Shown here piece after piece: positions 57,501-64,000 of a stretch of 64,000 nt of DNA. Made by a program: the position numbers and the translations under genes. Location: NCBI RefSeq assembly GCF_030253575.1, contig NC_080564.1, forward strand, positions 4,322,501 to 4,386,500, given 5' to 3'. The stretch is from Rhododendron vialii. Taxonomy: Eukaryota; Streptophyta; Magnoliopsida; Ericales; Ericaceae. How positions within the stretch are numbered: the first letter of the stretch is position 1; each line of letters opens with the position of its first letter. Under the pieces are notes generated by a model. That model searched no databases, was not told where the DNA came from, and was given only the letters and a program-made list of their open reading frames with translations.

Positions 57501-59530
57501 TAGGTGTAATAAGGTGGTTTGGGTGGTGGTGGAAAGGCGGTGGAGACTAGAAGGTAGCTAGAGAGAAGTCAATAACGAAACACAGCGCGACTATATATGT
57601 ATCTGTAATTGCTTGCTCAATAAGTCCAGTTTGCAGCATTACACTTCTCCTATTTAAACACATGTAACAGGAACATAAATGTTTGGATTAAGTTGCTAAA
57701 ATTTACCTCATCAACAGCTTGCTGAAAGTACTGGGATGCCTTGTCAAAGTAAACCCTAGCCTCATCTTGATCAGGTGTCATAAATGCTATAGAAGTATGA
57801 GCATTTCCTAAGGAAAAGAGAGCTTGGTGCTTATTTGGATCAACCATCAAAGCCTCCTCCAGCTTTGAAATTCCATCTACACAACCACAAAATATAAATT
57901 TTCAAAACCTTAAATCCTCCCATTAAGTTAGTCTCTCCTTCTTCGCATAGGTAAGCAGTCTCAATACACCAAAATCATAGTTCAACATTTAACCAAACAT
58001 TACAATGTTACAATCTCAGTTGGCGCTAACAATTATAGCAATTTACTCTTAAAATAACTGCATTAAGAAAAATTAGCCATATGCACGTAAATACACAGGC
58101 TTTCTTTTTCTTTTCGATCAGGATTCCAGTATTACTTCTGCCCAGAAACTGAAATTAAACCCAGAATCCTAAAACCCTAAACCCAATGGAACAACCAGGT
58201 CATAAAACCACCAAAATATAAAGTCCTCAAAACCTTCAATCCTCCAGTTAAGTTACAGCCCGTTCGGATTGTGAGAAATGGTGGGGAAAGAGAAGAAAGG
58301 AAAATCCCATAACTTATTTGAAGAACTAATAAAAGAGGTGCGAAACGATGAGAAATGGACAAACCATAAGAGTTTTATTGGTTTATTTTCTTTCTCGTTA
58401 CATCTCACCCGAAATAGAGAATCCACAATCCTCTATTTCTATCCCTTTCTCACAGCGCTTGTTATCTCCTTTTAGGGTAGGTAAGAAACAGTCTCAATAA
58501 GTTCAAATCATACTTCAGCTTTTCACCTAAAATAATAATTAACAATTCCGATTGCCATTATCAATTTCAATTGCCATTAGCATTAGTTAGGATTCCAATG
58601 ATACTTCAGCCCCGAAACTGAAAATAAACCCAGAACCCTAAAATCCTAAACCCTATGAAACACATCCGAACGCATATACTCCTACATAAATGTTGCGTGT
58701 ATGCACAAAAACTTAGGGAGATTGATACCTTAGTCATTTTTTTTGGGTAGGTAAGAAACAGTCTAGAAAAGACCAAAATCGTAGTTCAACTTTTAACCAA
58801 AAATAACTATGTTGCAATCTCTATTGCCATTAACAACCGAGGCAAATTAATATTAACACAACTTCTAAAAGACAAACTAAGCATTTGCCCATGAAATTAC
58901 AGACTTTTTTTTTCCGGTCAGGATTCCAATATTACTTCTAACCCAAAATCGAAACCAAACCCAAAATCCTAAAACCCTAAACCCTATCGACCACATCAAC
59001 CACAGATACTACTATTTTTTTTGGGTAATGCATGGTGTTGACAGCTTGCGTACACCTCGGACTAATTCTGCCCAAGAGTTTCCGGTAAGATGAATCGAAC
59101 AGGAGACCTTAGGAGGGAGCAAACCCTAAGTGGCTTAAGTCTTAGGTTGACCACAGATACTATTACGTAAATGGTACATGTGTACGTCAAAACTGAGGAA
59201 GATATGATACCTCTAGTCATCTTTTTTGCATCTTCAACCTTCTCAAACTGTGACAATTCAATCAACGCACTTCCCCAACCAATCAGATTCTGCAAAAATT
59301 AAATACCGAAAACGTACAAAATAAAAACGGGCCAAGCCAAATCCAAGGAACAAAACAAAAGAGCATTCAAAAGAGATCGACAAGAAATGGTGATAAATTA
59401 TGCACGCATTGTGTGAAAAGATCGGCGTACGAACTTCGGTATCGAGGGGATTCTTGGCGTAGGTGGCTTCGGCGGCCTTGCGGATGTGTTCGAACATGAG
59501 GGCGCGCTCGAAGTCGCTTGGCATTTCCAT
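54511..59530 (-). CDS. TOM20: Mitochondrial import receptor TOM20 (plant type), six exons
   Basis: Exons (minus strand): 59435-59530, 59211-59289, 57707-57876, 56953-57000, 56719-56805, 54511-54633. The 603 bases give 200 residues with GT-AG introns. Opening: [20 protein letters not shown]. Then [58 protein letters not shown] and [20 protein letters not shown], the TPR-like receptor fold that binds mitochondrial presequences. A linker ending [20 protein letters not shown] leads to the single C-terminal membrane anchor ([20 protein letters not shown]) and the plant signature NVPPPPPR. Plant TOM20 is C-terminally anchored, opposite to the animal protein. The first start codon at 59530 matches the family. 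Intron 2 (1.3 kb) holds a threefold repeat with telomere-like motifs. Intact; plants have several paralogs and the specific one is not resolved. Confidence 0.97.
57948..58997. repeat. Threefold diverged repeat in TOM20 intron 2
   Basis: Copies at about 57948-58196, 58479-58667 and 58748-58997 share the same order of blocks: GGTAAGAAACAGTCT or GGTAAGCAGTCT, ATCATAGTTCAAC-type, TTGCCATTA, GGATTCCAATATTACTTC-type and CCTAAAACCCTAAACCC. The closing block matches the plant telomere repeat/telobox (AAACCCTA). An inserted segment (58260-58475) separates copies 1 and 2. It has TGTGAGAAA-type wording at both ends and may be a small MITE. Confidence 0.75.
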
Positions 59531-60579
59531 GTCGACGAACGAGCTGTTGGAAAATTTTCCGGTACCGAGGTGTGTTGTTCTGATCAGATACTGAGGTCTA
59601 TTTGAGGAGCAGATTTTATTAGGGTTTAAGCGAGGGAGACGTGTCGAAATTGGAATTTGGGACGAAAGCAAATGACCGAACCGGCGACTCCGGCCCTAGA
59701 CGAGTCGAGTGGAATAGAGCCTTTGAAGTACTCCGGCTTAGGCCTAGTTTTCCAAAATAAATCTGGTTTTTTTTTTTTTTGCCCTTTTGTTCTTATTCAA
59801 TTTTTTTTTTTTGTATTTGTAAATTTTGTGTCAATTTTTTATAGATTATTGATTTATGTCAGCGAAATAATCGGCCATCGAGATGAACCTACAATCCACA
59901 ATTTTTTGACGCAAAACTAATAAATTTGAAAAAAATTCGAATAAAAATAAAACGGAAAAAAAACTAGGGCTTATTTTGGTATGCTAAACGAGACCTTGTT
60001 TATTTAGCTTAAAACTCGAAATCCTGAGTTGGGCTCAGCTCGTTTACGTCCAAATCTAATTCATTTATTAAACGATCTCTATAAACAAATTGAATTTTAG
60101 AGTGTTGAATTTAACTCGTTTACTACACGAGCTTAAAACTTGAGTTTGAACTCAATCTGATACGAGCACTTGACGAATTGAGCCTCAAACTCTTGAAAAC
60201 AGCTCGGTTCATTTGCCCATTGAGCCCGTTTCCTTTTAACGATTCGACCTATGGGGTTATTCGTACACAACAAACTAAAAATGTGATCAGAAACTCATTG
60301 AGCCCGTTTCCTTTCATCAGTTCGACTTATGGGATTATACCACACGGAGTTTGGACGTGTTGTGACCTTCAAAATTCGTCCACAACAAACAAAAAATGTG
60401 ATCGAAAATTTCTTAAGTTCTATCAGCTCTTGTATGATTGGTTCATTTTAAGTGGTTCACAAGATCCAACGGAGAGAGGAGAGAGAGATTTGTCGATGCA
60501 ATTTGTTCTTTCGTTTTTATTCCGGGCAGACTTAAAAGAAGGGGGCGGGGTCTCATCAATACCTCGCGTCTTCAACCCC
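59531..60579. other. TOM20 upstream region and AT-rich gap
   Basis: The TOM20 leader and promoter lie at 59531-59680. T-rich runs follow at 59767-59815. Near 60000-60200 is GAGCTCGT-type wording of the family seen at 33837-34488 (TTAAAACTCGAAATCCTGAG; CAAACTCTTGAAAACAGCTC). TGAGCCCGTTTCCTTT occurs twice at 60223 and 60299 in ~75-bp tandem units. No exon recognised. Confidence 0.5.
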
Positions 60580-60589
60580 GGAGGTCCGT

Positions 60590-61110
60590 CAAAACGGTGT
60601 CGCTCTAATTTCATTAGGACTTCGCATGTGGAACATGAGAAGTGTATTTGCAACAAGTAATTGGCAAATTGTGAACTCATTTAGGGTTTAGTTTTCGATC
60701 GAGTCTGTTCAAGTTGTAGCTATTGTCAATAATATAAAACCTGTTAAAAATCATGTTAATCTGATCATGTTTAGTACTCAATCGAAGAGGATTTGTGCGA
60801 ATTTATTTTTATGAAAATAGATTTGGCCTTACCGGATCAAAACCATTCTATTGTCGAGGCTTCGCAAGGTCCTGTAAAACGACGTCGCGCGTATCTGAAG
60901 CTTCCATTGCTGAAGTGCAGCGAGTAATCGGTAAATTGTGAACTCATGCTGTGTTTATTTCTTGATCGGAATTTTTCAAGTTGTAGAAATTGTCAAGAAG
61001 TTATACTGCATCAAAGATCATGTTAATCCAACAACGATTTCCACACAATCGGAGATGATCGGAGTGAATTTAATTTTGTGAAAATAAATTTGGTCACACT
61101 GGATCAAACC
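60590..61110 (+). repeat. Dispersed ~250-bp repeat, copies B and C in tandem
   Basis: Copy B (about 60590-60860) and copy C (about 60866-61110) share AAATTGTGAACTCAT, TTCAAGTTGTAG, ATTGTCAA, AATCATGTTAAT or GATCATGTTAAT, CAATCG-AG, GAAAATA-ATTTGG and GGATCAAA-CCAT. Copy A lies at 45975-46185. A GAGGCTTCGCAAGGTCCTGT block joins B to C. Confidence 0.7.
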
Positions 61111-61560
61111 CATGCGATTTACAGGACAAATTTCTTCACCGAGGGAGGGAACACCCGCCATTGTTTCCGGCGGCCAGTTCTCTTCGAGTCTGATTTCCAG
61201 CGCCGGGCGATTTGGTATGCGCCTGATTCCTCCTCACAACTCTACTTATATACTCCATACGTGTGTACACATAATTCTTATTTGTGGATGAGGGTGTATG
61301 TATATCTCCGTCACATAATCCTTCAAAATGACTGATATTTTTTCTCTGTACTTGCACTATGGGTGTAGGGTAGTCCTATGGTACACACCCTTTATTCGGG
61401 GGTGTACCGTACGCATCATGATTTTAAACCCTTGGATTTCAAAGTAAATAATCCAGACCACCCATTTCTTAAATCAATTAATAAAATAAAAAAAGGGCTT
61501 AGCAGGTAACAGGTTGTTCTCTCTTCTTTGACTTTCTCTCCCTCTCCCTCATGTGTAAAA

Positions 61561-61735
61561 TACTACAAATTATACAACATAACCACAATTATTATGACAA
61601 CACAAAAATTTGACACTTTCTTACCACAATGTGTCGTACCAAAAGAAATCGATCAAAAGATATTAGATACAAGATCAAAATATATCGTTGCACAATCAAT
61701 AATTATTATACCCAAACAAGATACATGTCTAAAAT
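61561..61735 (-). repeat. Inverted copy of the AT-rich satellite unit
   Basis: Read on the minus strand, this segment matches 63814-63990 on the plus strand. Both contain GGTTTGGGTATAATAATT or GTTTGGGTATAATAATT, ATATTTTGAT, TTGGTACGA or TTTGGTACGACACATTGTGG, and a GTGTTGTCATAATAATTGTGG-type block. The two regions face each other across about 2 kb. Confidence 0.75.
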
Positions 61736-63199
61736 ATCACAAATTAAATATTGTATAACTTAACATCCTAACAGTCCTGATCGATCATTTTAAAAATACA
61801 CTCACTAACGACATTTAGATTGTTCAGTCAATTTATATTTGGTATGAAACCTAGTCCTCTATTGTAGTTGAATGTAATGTGGCCATGCGACTGTGACACA
61901 ATAATGACGATCAAATCCGTTGAATTTTTTCATGTTTGTTGATTAAGTCACCTACGTAATTTTTTATCTCTATCAAGTTTAGAAAGCTCCATCATCGGCA
62001 CGCAAATTGAATAATAGAATGATATTTTCCATCCAATTAAGTGTCTAGCTATAAGCCATCAACTTCATTCTTGGTACAAATGACTTAATTAATATTATGT
62101 AAAAGATAGACGATTTTGATAATAAAAAAAACGCCTTACGTGGGGCTCAGATGGTGCATTATTATATTTTAATGTTGTATTGAAATTGAACGACGAGATT
62201 TGTTGAAGTATGAAACTTCAAGGACTAACTATGTGATTTATTCTAAAAAATAACAACATTCTTTATAAAAAAAAAAGGAACGAAGGGTTTAAGACTTGAA
62301 CCCCTGATCTTTTAGATAAATCTCCAAACTCTAACACCTTATCACTATGGTACATAATTGAGAATTTGTAATTCTAAATGCTATTAATTATATAATATTT
62401 TCTTGTATGTAAGGGCTTTATTTTCAGGCTGAAAATTTGAGAAGACAGAGGCTTCAAATGCCTCCATCCTAGTGCTGGGCCTACACTTGTAGATCAATAT
62501 TATAGCCTATGTCATCGGTGTAAATCAAAATGTCGACTATAATAATTTTTTTTGAAAGAAAGTACAATGACAAAAAATTTACAAAATTATTTAGATTTTA
62601 CTTTCACGACCTAGTTCCAAGGACCACCATTAAATTTGGATTGGTACGCATAGGGTGAAGGTTTGACACCGATCCATGTGTCAAGTATATAGTGCCAATT
62701 GTTAAGTGCACCGCCCTGAATATTGATAAGATTGGGTATTAATATAATTAATTTCACCAATTAAAAAAAGGAGAGTAATTTTCACACTCTATTTTTTGAT
62801 ATTCACACTTATTTTTTGTACTCCATTTTAGTGTTGAAATTGTATGCATTTGAGACAGTTGGATAATTATTTTTTTCGTGACCTCTCATTTTTCCACGAA
62901 GGAATTTTGATTTTTTGAATTAAATTTTGTAGAAAAATAATTTGATTTAGACTAATATTTTGAGAGGAAATTGTAGTTGTATTCAAAAATTTGGGTATAA
63001 TACTTACTTTTTGGTGAATTTCTTGGATGAAAATTTTGTGCGAGAACTTCATTTTTAGTTTAAATTATTGAGGTATTGTGTAGGGACAAATAAGAATTTG
63101 AAAAAATAGTGTAGAGGGAATCGAAAATTAAGATAATATGGTGGAAATTTTAAAATTTGAAAAAATAATGTGGCGGGAATTGAAAATAATTAGTGGTAT
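61736..63199. other. AT-rich DNA between inverted satellite arms
   Basis: No exon recognised. Wording near 62285-62345 (ACTTGAACCCCTGATCTTTT; CTCTAACACCTTATCACTAT) resembles a degenerate dispersed repeat. The region could be the centre of a large foldback-type element whose arms are the satellite units. Confidence 0.4.
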
Positions 63200-64000
63200 T
63201 GTATTTTGTCAATTATAACTATCGTTTACTGAACATTCCGATTGAATTTTTTTATACGACACGTTATGGATATGAAAACGCCAATTTATGATGTTGTCAT
63301 AACAAATGTGATTATATTACTAAATTTGCGGTATGGTATTTTGCTAATAATAACTATCGTTAACTGAGCATTTCAATTAAATTTTTTTTATACGAAACGT
63401 TGTGGGTATGAAAACATTAATTTATGGTGTTGTCATAACAAATTTGGTTATATTACTGAATTTGAGGTATGATATTTTATTGATTATAACTATCGTTAAT
63501 TGAACATTCTGATTGAATTTTTTTATACGAGACGTTGTGGGTATGAAAACGTCAATTTATGGTGTTGTCATAACAAATTTAGTTATATTACTGAATTTGT
63601 GGTATTTTAGACATGTGTTATTACGGAATATTTTAATTAATTTCCTTTGGTACGACACATTGTGGTAAGAAAACGTCAATTTATGGTATTGTCATAACAA
63701 TTATGGTTTGTTATAAAATTTGTGGTATTTAAATATGTTTTCTTTTGATATGACACGTTGTGTTAAGAAAATGACAATTTTAGGTGTTGTCATAATAATT
63801 GTGGTTATTGTATAAAATTTGTGGTATTTTACAAATATTTTTGGTTTGGGTATAATAATTGTTGATTCTGGTACGACATATTTTGATTTTGTTACGAAAT
63901 ATCATTCGAGTCAAAAAAAATTGGTACGATTCATTGTGATAAGATAATGCCAATTTATGGTGTTGTTATAACATTTGTGGGTAACATTATTTAATTTTTG
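63200..64000 (+). repeat. AT-rich tandem repeat array, at least six units, cut by the window end
   Basis: The block CAATTTATGGTGTTGTCATA recurs, with changes, at about 63281, 63415, 63550, 63673, 63771 and 63949. Each is preceded by TACGACACGTTGTGG-type sequence and followed by TTTGTGGTAT-type sequence. Spacings are about 134, 135, 123, 98 and 177 bases, so units vary by internal deletion. The array continues to the last base. Confidence 0.85.

Noticed and set aside
58260-58475. Possible MITE between repeat copies in TOM20 intron 2
   Set aside because: Only TGTGAGAAA-type wording is shared between the ends. Arms and target duplication are too weak to call a separate element.
1-64000. tRNA, rRNA or CRISPR features
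   Set aside because: No cloverleaf with matching A and B boxes, no rRNA core and no spaced short palindromic array was seen by eye. The genome is eukaryotic nuclear, so CRISPR is not expected. A tRNA scan could still find something I missed.

Overview
This is a stretch of nuclear plant DNA, almost certainly from a eudicot. The genes have several spliced exons with GT-AG introns. Their products are plant-type: an FLC-like MADS-box factor, three DUF3339 mini-proteins, plant TOM20 and plastid ribosomal protein bL27. The gaps are filled with AT-rich repeats and plant MITE, hAT, MULE, LINE and LTR remnants. I could not fix the species. The MADS protein resembles, from memory, FLC-like proteins of woody asterids such as kiwifruit; that is only a hint.

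Layout. 0-7.4 kb: one truncated small gene at the left edge, then a repeat graveyard with a MULE-type foldback element and a ~1.9 kb solo LTR sitting inside the RNase H region of an older LINE. 7.5-12.3 kb: a complete seven-exon FLC-like MADS-box gene (+). 12.3-15 kb: MITE-like debris and an 812-bp hAT-type element with an 8-bp target duplication. 15.4-22 kb: a small two-helix membrane protein gene, a weak micro-ORF and a cluster of three DUF3339 genes (one +, two -). 22.8-27.0 kb: NTF2 (-), whose 3.8 kb intron holds another hAT element. 28.3-32.1 kb: a ZNF511-type C2H2 zinc-finger gene (+). 33.4-33.8 kb: SEC61 gamma (+). 36.5-39.5 kb: plastid bL27 (-). 40.9-44.6 kb: a seven-exon conserved gene of unknown function (-). 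46.4-52.0 kb: a 13-exon gene (-) for a 1114-residue protein with extracytoplasmic Ig-like repeats and a polytopic membrane domain. 54.5-59.5 kb: TOM20 (-). 59.5-64 kb: no gene, but duplicated blocks and tandem/inverted AT-rich repeats reaching the window edge.

The genes do not form a pathway. They are mostly single housekeeping genes: nuclear import (NTF2), ER translocation (SEC61G), mitochondrial import (TOM20) and plastid translation (bL27). The flowering-type MADS regulator and the large Ig-like/membrane protein stand apart. All exon chains given here were built by hand from splice signals and reading-frame phase. They close in frame for every multi-exon gene except the truncated one at the left edge. 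The least described item is the 1114-residue Ig-like/polytopic membrane protein, one intron of which appears to use a GC donor. The best-resolved repeat history is the LTR-in-LINE nest, with a 5-bp target duplication.
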